Positions 11,836 through 21,175 of a stretch of DNA of 64,000 bases are shown piece by piece. Under the pieces are notes generated by a model, which saw only the letters and a list, made by a program, of their open reading frames with translations, had not been told where the DNA came from and searched no databases. The stretch is from contig MU863982.1 of the NCBI GenBank assembly GCA_033296885.1, positions 62,001 through 126,000 on the forward strand. The letters are read 5' to 3'. The translations under genes were made by a program, and so were the position numbers. Numbering within the stretch: the stretch's first letter is position 1; each line of letters starts with the position of its first letter. The stretch is from Triangularia verruculosa (lineage: Eukaryota > Ascomycota > Sordariomycetes > Sordariales > Podosporaceae).

Positions 11836-12328
11836 GAGTCGACACCCCCGGATGCATCCTCTTCCTGCAGCGATGGGGCGCGAGATGGTTCAGAAGGAAG
11901 TGAGCATCGAGTCCCCTCTGAGGGTGAGAGCGAAGGAGACGATGCTCTCAAAGCACAGTCAAGTCCACCGAGACCGGACTCCCCTGGCAATGAATCTTTA
12001 CATGTTCCTGATATTATCACACAAGGTTCCCATTAATCATTTGTACTCGACACAACATTGGAAGCTGGATTCAAATTTGTTCCCCGTGGATCAGGGGTCT
12101 CTGTAGATGTCATGGACGTTTCTGACGCTTCTAGGCCTGTTTCTCTTTCTCCTGATGTTTCAGCTCAGGATGACCTTTTCGGCAAGTATTCTCGGTGCTC
12201 CCTCGGAAGCTGCTGGGGCGAGTGCGAGTGTTGATAAATCGGACGTCAGTGCAGTGGATTCAGGGGTCTTTGACGTTGACATGGAACTTCCTGAAGCGTC
12301 TATGGATATCTCTTCTGACGGCGGTTAG
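11836..12328 (+). pseudogene. Coding-like extension downstream of the SAP18-like stop
   Basis: Directly after the TAG at 11833-11835, the same frame reads 66 further codons of a Ser/Asp/Glu-rich disordered sequence (begins ESTPPDASSS, contains GSEGSEH and SSPPRPDSPGNE) to a TAA at 12034. It continues after that stop with coding-like sequence (LDTTLEAGFKFV, VSLSPDVSAQDDLFG), then needs a one-base frame change near 12180 to reach PSEAAGASASVDKSDV and a final TAG at 12326. The composition matches the tail of the gene upstream. It could be a decayed C-terminal tail, a tail reached by stop-codon readthrough or mRNA editing, or a tail joined by weak introns. A 69-nt in-frame intron 11767-11835 (GTATCT...ATTAG) would remove the TAG but lacks a good branch site. 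I cannot decide between these from sequence. Confidence 0.4.
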
Positions 12329-12934
12329 AGTAAGCATGGCTATTATTGAGGGGTAGAAGGGGGAGCATGGAGATTGGATGGACGGATGGCTTGACTGGGT
12401 GATTGAACGTTTTGGGGGAAGAGGAAAAGTGTGCATGGTTATTTCTCTGAATATTTATGTCGTGTTGGAGTCCAAGGTGGGACGCCAACCTGGGGAAAGC
12501 CGAGTGATTCAAGATTTTATGGATGGCTGTACGCTTGAAAGGGCGTTGGTGGGTCACGAGTATGAGACCTTTGGGGGAGCTTGGGATTGCTATAGTGGTG
12601 GGTGGATATGAGTGAAACACTGAGGGGGAAACGGTTACACAAAACAGCTTTATAGAGCACCAGAGGCCGGAAGACAGCGCTGCTAAGCGAGTGGTTTGGA
12701 TACCTTAGTGATATACATATGACAACAACTTTACATTTTGACACATTTTATCATCGAGAGTACATTATGAAATCCTGTAAACAGCGTAGCATTTGATCTT
12801 GTGCTCCTGAGGTTCTCTATCGTGTAACCCCCTCCCATGACAGTTCGTTGACTGTCACCCACGCCCTGAATCATCAAAATATGTACACTTGCCCCCTCTC
12901 TCTTTCTCTTTTACTGCCAGAGACAATTCCTCGT

Positions 12935-13739
12935 TTAACGCTCAACAAGGAGATCTCCTCTGCGCTTCGCTCGGAAGTCGTAGGCACCCTGATGATATGA
13001 TGTTAGATATTGAGATAATGGGGGCAGGAGGGGGGGTGAGTAAACTGACATCCCACTTCCAGCCGACGTAGGCGAATATTCCGGGGACGACGACGATGTA
13101 GATGGTGGCGAGGAGGCCGGTTCTGGGGGTCCAGCGGAAGTACTTGTAGCGGTTGTTTTGCATGTCTGTGAAGTTTTAGGTGTCAGTTGCTGGGTGATCT
13201 AGCCCGTGGTGTTGTTCTTTGACAAGGTTCTAGGTCCGGTTTCTTGGGATAAGATTTGGGGTTCCGTGGGGGGTTGATCATCTGTATTTTTTTTTTGCTG
13301 CAAGGGGGGTGATAGTAGGGAGTTATGTTGTCGATTCGTTGTCGTTCTGAAGGTGTCATTCTCAACAGTCAAATCGTGCCCCCGTTGGACACTGATTTGG
13401 TGTTTCTTCGGTTCAGATTTTTCGTTCGTCTTTTAGTCTGCTGGTTTTTGGTCTTTGTCGATATGTCCACAATGATCCAGTCTGCCCGTTGAGCAAATCG
13501 GTTCGGTCTTGTCGGTTTTCGATTTTCGGCGAAAGGCAAGCGGTCGATGGTTGTATACCCCTTCCCCGTATCCTCCAAATGCATCCCCTTTCAATCAAGA
13601 ATAAAATAAAACGTACTGGTCCACCGGACGAACGCCGGGTCCATGGCGACCTCTGTTCAACAGCTCGAGTTAGTCTTCTGTTTTCGCTATAGCGGCGGGA
13701 GAGAGGGGGGGACGAACTGTGATGCTCGAGGCCGGCCAT
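12935..13739 (-). CDS. Mitochondrial complex I accessory subunit, B15/NDUFB4-like
   Basis: Small single-pass inner-membrane subunit of NADH:ubiquinone oxidoreductase. Four small exons give 75 aa: 13739-13718 (22 nt), 13652-13617 (36 nt), 13165-13050, 12988-12935. Introns are 65, 451 and 61 nt, and all junctions keep frame. The spliced protein starts MAGLEHHKVAMDPAFVRWTN, continues MQNNRYKYFRWTPRTGL, has one hydrophobic membrane segment (LLATIYIVVVPGIFAYVGW) and ends FRAKRRGDLLVER, the usual basic end of this family. The second intron is unusually long for this genome. The exons are too short to be found as open frames, so the model rests on conserved motifs plus splice sites. The B15/NDUFB4 assignment is by motif memory and is likely but not certain. 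Confidence 0.72.
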
Positions 13740-14028
13740 TTTGGATTTGTTTCTGGTGGCTTGCGCCGGCTGCTACAAACTGTGAGAAGAAAATGCGGGG
13801 GTGGTGGTGGTTGCGAGGTTGTCGCCGGCGATAGACAGACACAGCTCAATCGTCAATTGACGTTCTGGATGCTGGCTGCTGGGCGGCTGCTTGGCGGGTG
13901 CCAAGCTTGGGGTGAGCTCGCTGTGGGAGGAGAAAAGTGGGGAATTGCCTGAGGCCGGGTCACGTGAAGTGGTGGTGTTTAAGTCAGGGTTGGTTAAGTG
14001 AGAGAGGGTTGGACGACGACATCTTGTG

Positions 14029-14543
14029 TCACGCTTTCAGAGGTGTTGTGCATTTGGGCAGCAAACGGCTTTCTTCTGCTTGCTCTGAAGCGTGGATGAG
14101 ATCGATTTGGAGCTTCTTAGCAAGCTCTTTCTTTGAACCCTTACCTTCTTCCGCGTATCCCGTGTTTTGTTTGTTCACCGCAAAGAGCTTGGGCCAGACT
14201 ATCACATGCTTGTTTCGTCTCCCCATGACCAAGCTTTCATCTCCAGGGATGCCACTTTGACCGTTGAAATGTTCCATTGCGATGCAACGGCATTGAGGCT
14301 CCACGATGGATGTCAAATTTCTGAAAGATGAGTTTGATGATGGTCTCCTTGTCACACTTACGTGTCGCTGGAGCCAAGACGAGGCTCCGCGTATTTTTGC
14401 ATGACCTCCACCAAATCTGGTTGATCGCATCTGCAGGCTTACGACACGACAGGGCCGTCGTGGAACTTGTTCGCTTACAGGTCATCGGCGATGCTGGGCT
14501 CAGCCTCTGCGCTATTGACCATCGAAATCTGCCCTGTTCTCAT
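14029..14543 (-). CDS. Possible small unrecognised three-exon gene
   Basis: A spliced model reads cleanly: exons 14543-14479, 14430-14362 and 14320-14029, giving 141 aa, with total length a multiple of three. Introns are 48 nt (GTAAGC...CTGCAG) and 41 nt (GTAAGT...TTTCAG), which is short but has canonical ends. Each exon is in the one frame with sensible composition: SAEAEPSIADDL, then CDQPDLVEVMQKYAEPRLG, then EHFNGQSGIPGDESLVMGRR and KHVIVWPKLFAVNKQNTGYA. No signal peptide or membrane segment is seen and I do not recognise the family. An optional 60-nt in-frame intron near 14137-14078 (GTAAGG...TTCAG) could shorten the C-terminus. A second in-frame ATG at 14522 could be the start. It could also be a chance alignment of frames. 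Confidence 0.42.
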
Positions 14544-15435
14544 CAGGCGAAGAAATGCGGTCAACGATATGCCTGGGCTTTTTGTTTTAAAAGGGAAAAT
14601 GCTACTCGAGACCAACAAATAGAGTCCGGGGTTTAGTGCCGCGGCGGCCTGACACGGGGCTCGGAGGAGGCGCGGGTCCGGCAGAGGGCGAAGCGCGGGG
14701 GAGCGACGACGGTGGAACCAAAGCAAATTGTTGCGGTGACTTCTCGAAGCGCCCATGACGTCAAATTGCAAGGAAGCAACCACAACTCTGACGAAGAGGA
14801 AATTTCAATTTAATAAAGGGTTTTTGAAGCAGAAATACATACTAACAAACTGATAGGCAAGAAGAGACAAAGTGTCGGGTATCAAAGTATCAGACAACGG
14901 GGTCCTTCCTGATTGGGCCATGCACCGCCGCTATTATGGGGAATCTGGGAGAATGTCCCTTCCCTCTGCTGCTGGCTGTTCCAGCTGCCTGGGTGCCAAC
15001 AGCGAATAAATCGAGACAAAGGCCGACGGGGCGGGCCAGACCAAACGGGATCGATCTGATCCTTCAAACCGAGCCATTTACCTAGCCGCATTCAGCCTCT
15101 CAGCTTATCATATCACTCACCCTAAATAACAGTGTCTTCGAAACTGGAGTACTGTAGGGGACGGTCTTTTCCTTTTTTCTCTCTTCTCTTCTCTTCTTTT
15201 TTGACCTTCCCTAGCTCGTCAAGTCAAGTCAATTGATAGTTCATCTCGTCTCATCCCATCAATAGGCACTTAGCTTTATCACCCAATAGTCTTCTATTGT
15301 TTATTTTTATCCCAACCTGGACTAAACCCAGCCGGCAACCCCTGCCAAGCAAACGGCGAACACAGCCTTGTGGATGTCGAGCTTGAAATACCCTCTTATG
15401 CTGAGGCATCTCCCACCGCATTTTTCACTCTTATA
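14544..15435. promoter_or_regulatory. Upstream region of the alpha/beta-hydrolase
   Basis: About 0.9 kb lies between the small gene and the hydrolase. A pyrimidine-rich tract at 15165-15205 (TTTCC, CTCTTCT repeats) resembles the CT-rich leaders often found upstream of fungal start codons. No other motif stands out. Confidence 0.5.
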
Positions 15436-17955
15436 ATGACCGCCATGGCAGCACCAACGGCTTCAGCTTCTTTGGAGGCAGATATGGCGCGGGTGACGCT
15501 TCCACCAGTTATTACAGAATTCCCGCCACCAGTACAGGAGCAAAATGGAGGAGGACCCGCTTCTTCCTCGGATGGACCGGAGGACGATGAGGATTTTGAA
15601 GATGACCAGGCCGATGCCCAATCGCTGATGCAACCGGCCATCAGCCCACTGGCTACCCTCTTCACGTCGCCAAAAACTCCGGCTGCGGAGAGGATGGCGG
15701 CTATGGATCGGTTATCGGGAGGTGGCATTTTTGAGAGGATCGAGGACGACCACCATCATCCAGTGATGCCATCCCTGGATGGTACTTCGAGTGGCGGCAA
15801 ACCACCACCACCACCACCACCGAGACATTCATCCGAACCTCTGGTTCAAATGGGAGGAGCGGGGAAGCCAGGGGTCTCATCAGCTCCCCAAGCACAGCCC
15901 CTTCTTGAACGCCTCCCAACACCATGGCAGGCCGGCCCGAAGCAGTTTCACATCACCGAGCCGGGGAGGTGGTCGTCCATGTCGCTGGCGATCAAAAGCC
16001 AGTCGTCACGGCACAAGCGCGCATCTTCAGTTAGCGAGAATGCTATGCTGAAGAGACTCTCCAAGGCTCTCCCGTCGATATCGATTCCGTCCAATTTCAT
16101 GCCGAGCATTCCCACACCCCCGTTCTTTTCGTCTCACAGTTCACACAACACCTCCCCAACCAAAGATGAGCGAACACCAAAAGCACCACAAACCAGCGGC
16201 ATCCCGGAAAACAGCTCAGGCACCCCCAGGACATCCTCCCTGAGGCGAACAACCTCGGATGACTCCCTTCTCTACCACACCCTGTCCCGAGTCTCCTCCC
16301 TCGGAGACGACACCCGCTTCGCCAACGTCCGCGAGCAAGTCAACGTCCGCATGAAGGCCATCCTAGACAGCTTCGAAGGTCCCTCGTTCAAAATGCCGCA
16401 AATGCCTAACCTTCTTAACACACCCCTCGTCAAAAAATCCGCCACGGAGCCCATCACCGCAACAACCACCACCCCCCACCGCTCCGGCTCTTTCTCAGTC
16501 TCCTCCCACAGCACCGCCCCCCAGGACCCGCTAGACAAAGTCCTGGAAACTTTGACTGGTGACATTGTCGTTATGGGGGGGTACAGGGGCTCGATCCTCC
16601 GGTCCGCCAAACCCCCTCATCGGCGATTGTGGGTGCCGGTAAAAGTCCAGCTGAATATCCGAAAAGTCAATCTGGAAGTCGGGCTTGAATCTCAGGATGA
16701 AGTGGACATGGAGAAGAGTATTTTTGCGGATGGGATGCTCAAGAATATTGGTCCGGTGGATATTTCGAAGCGGCTGTTCAAACGGCTTCGTGAATGCGAG
16801 AATGCCAGAGCGGGGAAGTTGAGGGTTCATGATTATGGTTATGACTGGCGGCTTAGTCCGCATCTCCTTTCCCAAAAACTGGTAAAATTCCTTGAATCAC
16901 TCCCGTCAAACCAACCGGGGACAGCAAGAGAAAAAGAAAAAGGGGCGTGGGTTATCTCGCATTCGTTGGGGGGTCTGATTACACGGCACGCGGTCAACGC
17001 CCGACCGGAGCTTTTCGCTGGAGTCGTGTACGTGGGTGTGCCGCAGCGATGCATCAATATCCTCGGACCTCTCCGCAACGGGGACGCGGTTTTGCTCAAT
17101 GAAAAAATCCTCACCGCGCACGTCAACTTTTCGCTCAGAACAACATTTGTGTTTTTACCCGAAGACGGGTTCTGTTTTGTTGACAAGGAGACTGGTGAAC
17201 ATCACAATATCGATTTTTACAACGTCAACGACTGGGTGAGATACCGGCTTTGTCCATCCGTGTCTGAACCAGCGCTGCCTGCTAAGTTGGGGAGGCAGAA
17301 TAATGGGACGTTTAGTTCGTTGTTGAGTCTGAGCGAGTCGCTGGATGGGCTGAGGGTTCCGTTGCGGAGCAGGAGTAACACGCAGACGACGAAACGTGAC
17401 TCTGGTGTTGTTGTCACTACCGGGAAGGATAGGACGCTGGCGCCGCAGATGGGGGGATCTTCTTCTTCTTCTTCTGGTGGTGTTGGTGGTGTTGGTGGGG
17501 GAGGGGAGACAAGTCCAGTTGATTCTCCAAGCAGTGACGCAGCAAGAGCAAAGAATCTGGCGTACTTGGCTCGCACGCTACGGGAGATCAAGCGGTTTCG
17601 TGCGGAGCTGGCGCATAACAAGGTTCTTCAGGAGAGGAATGAGTACCCCCCGCTGGCGCTCATGTACGCAAAGGATATACCCACCACGTACGCCTGCCGT
17701 GTGGCGGGGAGGGAGGGGATCGCGCATGCGGATGCGTATGACGATTTGATGTTCAAGTCGGGGGATGGGGTTGTGCTGGCGAAGGAGGCGATGTTGCCCG
17801 AGGGGTACGAAGTGGTGAAAGGGGGGAGGGTTTGCACGGATAGGGGCCACATCACTATGCTGGGCGATTTGGCTGGGGTGGGGAGGGCGTTGGAGGCGGT
17901 GGTGAGGGGACGGCGCAAGGGGATTGGATTGGGGGTGACGACGGAGGGGAAGTGA
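15436..17955 (+). CDS. Large alpha/beta-hydrolase (LCAT/PGAP1-like lipase fold)
   Basis: Single-exon protein of 839 aa from the ATG at 15436. The open frame extends 22 codons further upstream but only from a GTG at 15370, so I reject that start. The N-terminal 390 residues are low-complexity and disordered, rich in Ser, Pro and Thr with acidic patches and a short His/Pro run. The catalytic domain follows (about 400-640). It has the glycine-rich start DIVVMGGYRGSIL, the segment YGYDWRLSPHLLSQKL, and the nucleophile elbow ISHSLGGL with Ser at about residue 510. This is an SxSxG variant, with Ser in place of the first Gly. Next comes GVVYVGVPQRCINILGPL. A C-terminal tail contains a Ser/Gly tract. 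Related proteins act on membrane lipids, but no substrate can be assigned. No signal peptide is evident, so it is probably intracellular. It could instead be a phospholipase or acyltransferase. Confidence 0.75.
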   Translation: MTAMAAPTASASLEADMARVTLPPVITEFPPPVQEQNGGGPASSSDGPEDDEDFEDDQADAQSLMQPAISPLATLFTSPKTPAAERMAAMDRLSGGGIFERIEDDHHHPVMPSLDGTSSGGKPPPPPPPRHSSEPLVQMGGAGKPGVSSAPQAQPLLERLPTPWQAGPKQFHITEPGRWSSMSLAIKSQSSRHKRASSVSENAMLKRLSKALPSISIPSNFMPSIPTPPFFSSHSSHNTSPTKDERTPKAPQTSGIPENSSGTPRTSSLRRTTSDDSLLYHTLSRVSSLGDDTRFANVREQVNVRMKAILDSFEGPSFKMPQMPNLLNTPLVKKSATEPITATTTTPHRSGSFSVSSHSTAPQDPLDKVLETLTGDIVVMGGYRGSILRSAKPPHRRLWVPVKVQLNIRKVNLEVGLESQDEVDMEKSIFADGMLKNIGPVDISKRLFKRLRECENARAGKLRVHDYGYDWRLSPHLLSQKLVKFLESLPSNQPGTAREKEKGAWVISHSLGGLITRHAVNARPELFAGVVYVGVPQRCINILGPLRNGDAVLLNEKILTAHVNFSLRTTFVFLPEDGFCFVDKETGEHHNIDFYNVNDWVRYRLCPSVSEPALPAKLGRQNNGTFSSLLSLSESLDGLRVPLRSRSNTQTTKRDSGVVVTTGKDRTLAPQMGGSSSSSSGGVGGVGGGGETSPVDSPSSDAARAKNLAYLARTLREIKRFRAELAHNKVLQERNEYPPLALMYAKDIPTTYACRVAGREGIAHADAYDDLMFKSGDGVVLAKEAMLPEGYEVVKGGRVCTDRGHITMLGDLAGVGRALEAVVRGRRKGIGLGVTTEGK

Positions 17956-18391
17956 GAAAGAAAAAAGATGATACCCATGGAGTAGAGTGAGACCTATAGC
18001 GAATAAAAAACATTTTTTCTGAAAAACATACACGATAAAAGTTGCAGGAAAACAGATTTGGTTCGACATGGACTTTCATCAGCCAACATGTCTCTGGTGC
18101 GACCCCTGGCGTCGATTCAGGGGAGTTACCCAGGCGACCAAGACTTTTCAACAAACACATCACATAACAGCCACCATCTGCACGGGCACTCGTATTTTAT
18201 AAAAGAGAGAGGCGTGTTTAACTAAGCTACTTCAAGTGCCAATCTGAAAGCAATACTAGCAAGTCCTTTTCTGTAGACCATCCTCCTCAAAAAAACGTCC
18301 CCAACTAAAGCCAAGACACCAAAACATCGCTCCCAAGACATCCACCCTCCCCCATTACACAACAAATAAGCAGACAAGCAAAACAGACCGC
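17956..18391. other. Convergent 3' region, hydrolase / eIF5
   Basis: The two genes point towards each other across 436 bp. The AT-rich middle (AATAAAAAACATTTTTT near 18001) is consistent with polyadenylation signals in both directions. No gene is seen. Confidence 0.5.
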
Positions 18392-19703
18392 TTACTCGTC
18401 GTCGTCGTCAGACTCGGACTCAGCCTCAGCAAGCCAAGTAAGGAAGGGCTCGGCAGCCTTGCGGATCTTCTTGGAAGTAGAGCCGTCGACATACTTCTTG
18501 GATGCCTTAGCGCCCCACTTGGTCACAACTTCCTCGGACACAAGGTCGTGGTGGTAGTAGTGCTGGAGAATCTTGGTGATCTTGTCGTAGTGTTCCTTGC
18601 CGAGCTCGGCCAAGAGCTTCTCGGTACCACCAAGGAGAGCCCTCTCGTGACGCTCAGAAGAGACCATCTAGACATCATTAGTATTTTGCATAAAGTCACA
18701 ATGTTACCAGTGTACACACCTTCTTGAGCATGCTGGCACGCTTGCCAATCTGAGACACAATGTTCTCGTCGAAAAGAGTCATGACCAAGACAATGAGAGT
18801 GCGGTGCTTGGCCTCAATGCCGAGCTCCTTGGCCTTGACGTAGATGTCAACATCATCGACGTCGTTGACACTGCCCTTGGTCGCGGCCTCTGCCTGGATC
18901 CAGTCGGCCAGCTGGTCGTAGACGGTGTAGCCACCCTCGCCGTCCTCATCCTCGTCCTCGCCGTTCAACACAAGCTTGGCCTTGAAATCGTCAGGGAGGC
19001 CCAGCTGGCGAGCCTTGACAGCCTCCTCGCTCATGTCAACGGCCCACTCGACCTCGGTATCAGCAACAGGCTTGGTGTCAAAGTTCACCGCCTCCGTCTT
19101 GATCTTGCGAGTCAAAGCATCATCGTCACTAGCAATGTCAATGTCCCCGTTGGGAGAGGGCTGGTCAGAGACGTTGTCCTCTCCGGAACCGTTGTCCTTG
19201 CCGCCGCCGTTCTGCTTGGCCTTGCGGGCGGCCTTGCGCTCGGCCTTGTCCTTCTTGGTCTTCTTGGGCACATTCTTGAGAATGAAGCCGCTGAGCTTGA
19301 GGCGGAGGTCGACATCGGTACGCTGGCCGCAGGCTTTGCAGTCGAGCGTGATGTGACCGTCCTTGATCTGAACGTCCGTCTCAGGGTTCTTGCACTTCTT
19401 ACAGAGGACGAATCTAGCGATGAAGCCGTCAAGAAGCTCCTGGAGCTTGCTGGCCTCGTGGGCACCGTTGATGATCCAGCGGTCGTCGGCGGGATCGATG
19501 TTGGTCTGGGCGCCCAGCTCGAAACCGAAGTACTTGATGAGGTACGAGCCGGGACGGGCCAGAGACTGAGCAACACTGCTCAGGTTGACAACAACGGTCT
19601 TGATGCCGTTACCCTTGCCTTCAATCTTGGTCTGGATACGCTCCATCTTGTAGCGGTAGAAGGCGTCGGAGACGTCGCGACGAACGTTGACGAGAGCAGC
19701 CAT
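18392..19703 (-). CDS. tif5: Eukaryotic translation initiation factor 5 (eIF5)
   Basis: GTPase-activating protein for eIF2 in the 43S/48S pre-initiation complex, needed for start-codon recognition. Two exons, 19703-18720 and 18667-18392, joined across a 52-nt intron (GTGTGT...GTCTAG, branch ACTAATG), give 419 aa. The N-terminal domain has the FYRYKM motif with the GAP arginine (Arg17 here, equivalent to yeast Arg15). A zinc ribbon of two CXXC pairs follows (CKKCKN...DCKACG). The linker is Lys-rich and acidic. The C-terminal W2/HEAT domain ends in the acidic-aromatic boxes ([17 protein letters not shown]) that bind eIF2-beta and eIF3. Codons are strongly C-ending throughout, as expected for a highly expressed gene, unlike several neighbours. 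Confidence 0.96.
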
Positions 19704-21175
19704 GATTGCGGTGTTTGGTGATGTTTTCGTAAGAAGACTTGACTAAGTGGACGAGTGGCGTCGTGAAGAAGAAGACAGACAAGCAAGATATCGAGAGCTG
19801 GCGAAGGAGTTTTGAGGGTTTAACGGTGTCAGTAGGACGTAAGCTGGGGACTGGACATGTGGTGATGCTGTTGATGATGCTCAGACATGGGCAGAGAGTC
19901 AACCGTCAGAAGAGGTGTTGGAGCTACACGGTTTCGGCGCTATGCGAAACGGATGCAGCTTTGGGGGGAAGTGTCGAGAGACGGAGTCCTTGTCGTGCTG
20001 ATACATAAACAACGCTGTGCTGCGTGTCCTTGGGGATGTGTGTGGTCGTTGGGGTGTCGCGGGGGACGGGAGACGGCCTTTTTTGGTGATGGTGGAAGGA
20101 GTGAAGTTGAAGAAGTGGGTTGCGGGAGATCAGCAAAAAGAGCAGAAAGCGAAATTTTTGTACTGGCTCGGGGTCCTGGGATGATGGTGGGTGCGTGAAC
20201 GCGGAGAGTGGATCTGCCTTGCGACAGTAGTTGAATACTTCTGCTATAAGAGTAAGAGGAGAAGAGAAAGAGATTTTTTTTTTATTCTGGGCAGAAGGGA
20301 AGTCAAATTATACAGCGCCAAAGGTTCCCCGGGGCCAGGCACCTGCCAGGACCTGCCAGGCAAACCAAGGCCGCGCAGGAAGGTTCTGATGTGGATCGCG
20401 CCCCGCTAAGCGCATCTTTGCTCACTCTGACTCGCCCCCGCTCCTTCTTCTGGCCTTCTGTTTCTGGGTTGCGGGTTGCCCGACTTGCAGGCGGCAAAAG
20501 GCGACATTGTTCTTCAGCGGGACCCTTTTTTTTTTCATTTCTTTTTCTTTGATTTTGTTCACATTGTGCCATGTGCGTTTCGTTTCTTCAAAGAAGCGAG
20601 GAAGCCCTTTACCCCTCCTCCCCTCCAAGAAGTCCTTTCCCCCACTTCTGCAACTCAGGCTTTTGCCTACCACAGACAGCACTTGCAAACAGAACCCGAA
20701 ACGCGGGAGGCGGCACATTCAACGCCCAACGCCCTGTTCAGCCATGTACGCAGTATGATGACATTATAAGACTTTGTTGAATGTGATATGTTCAAGTAAG
20801 AGTTACTTGCTTCTGTGGCTTTTTTGGCTTGAAGAGGAAAGTCGGGTAGCTTTTCACATGGCACACCGAGCTTGAGCCACCGTTTCCAATATATAAATTT
20901 GGCCACCGGCAACCCACCAAGTAATATGGTACGATGCATATGGCCGTCTGTCCAGAACGTACCAAGAGTGTCCCCGAGCTTATTAAATCCCTGTGTCAAC
21001 GCCCAGCCAACATGCGATATCTCGATAAATACATACATACATACATAGCTGTTGACCATGGTCCTACATACATTCTGCCCTCAAGATCAGGCTCTGGTTC
21101 CACCAAACCGTTTGACCTCCCCTCCCGGGCAATCTTGCCTCGCCCCACGTTTATGCCCAAGCCCTCAGGCAAGCA
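19704..21175. other. Intergenic, no supported gene (1.5 kb)
   Basis: This holds the eIF5 promoter and the 3' flank of the P450 gene. Homopolymer runs occur near 20274 and 20527 (T-rich). Short frames on both strands lack coding character. A small run of ACAT repeats lies near 21031-21048. Confidence 0.5.

Noticed and set aside
15370..15435. 22-codon upstream extension of the hydrolase frame
   Set aside because: It begins with GTG, not ATG. The first in-frame ATG is at 15436.
18804..19721. 305-codon open frame antisense to eIF5
   Set aside because: It is a by-product of the strong C-ending codon bias of eIF5 on the opposite strand; the translation is Leu/Val-rich without family motifs.
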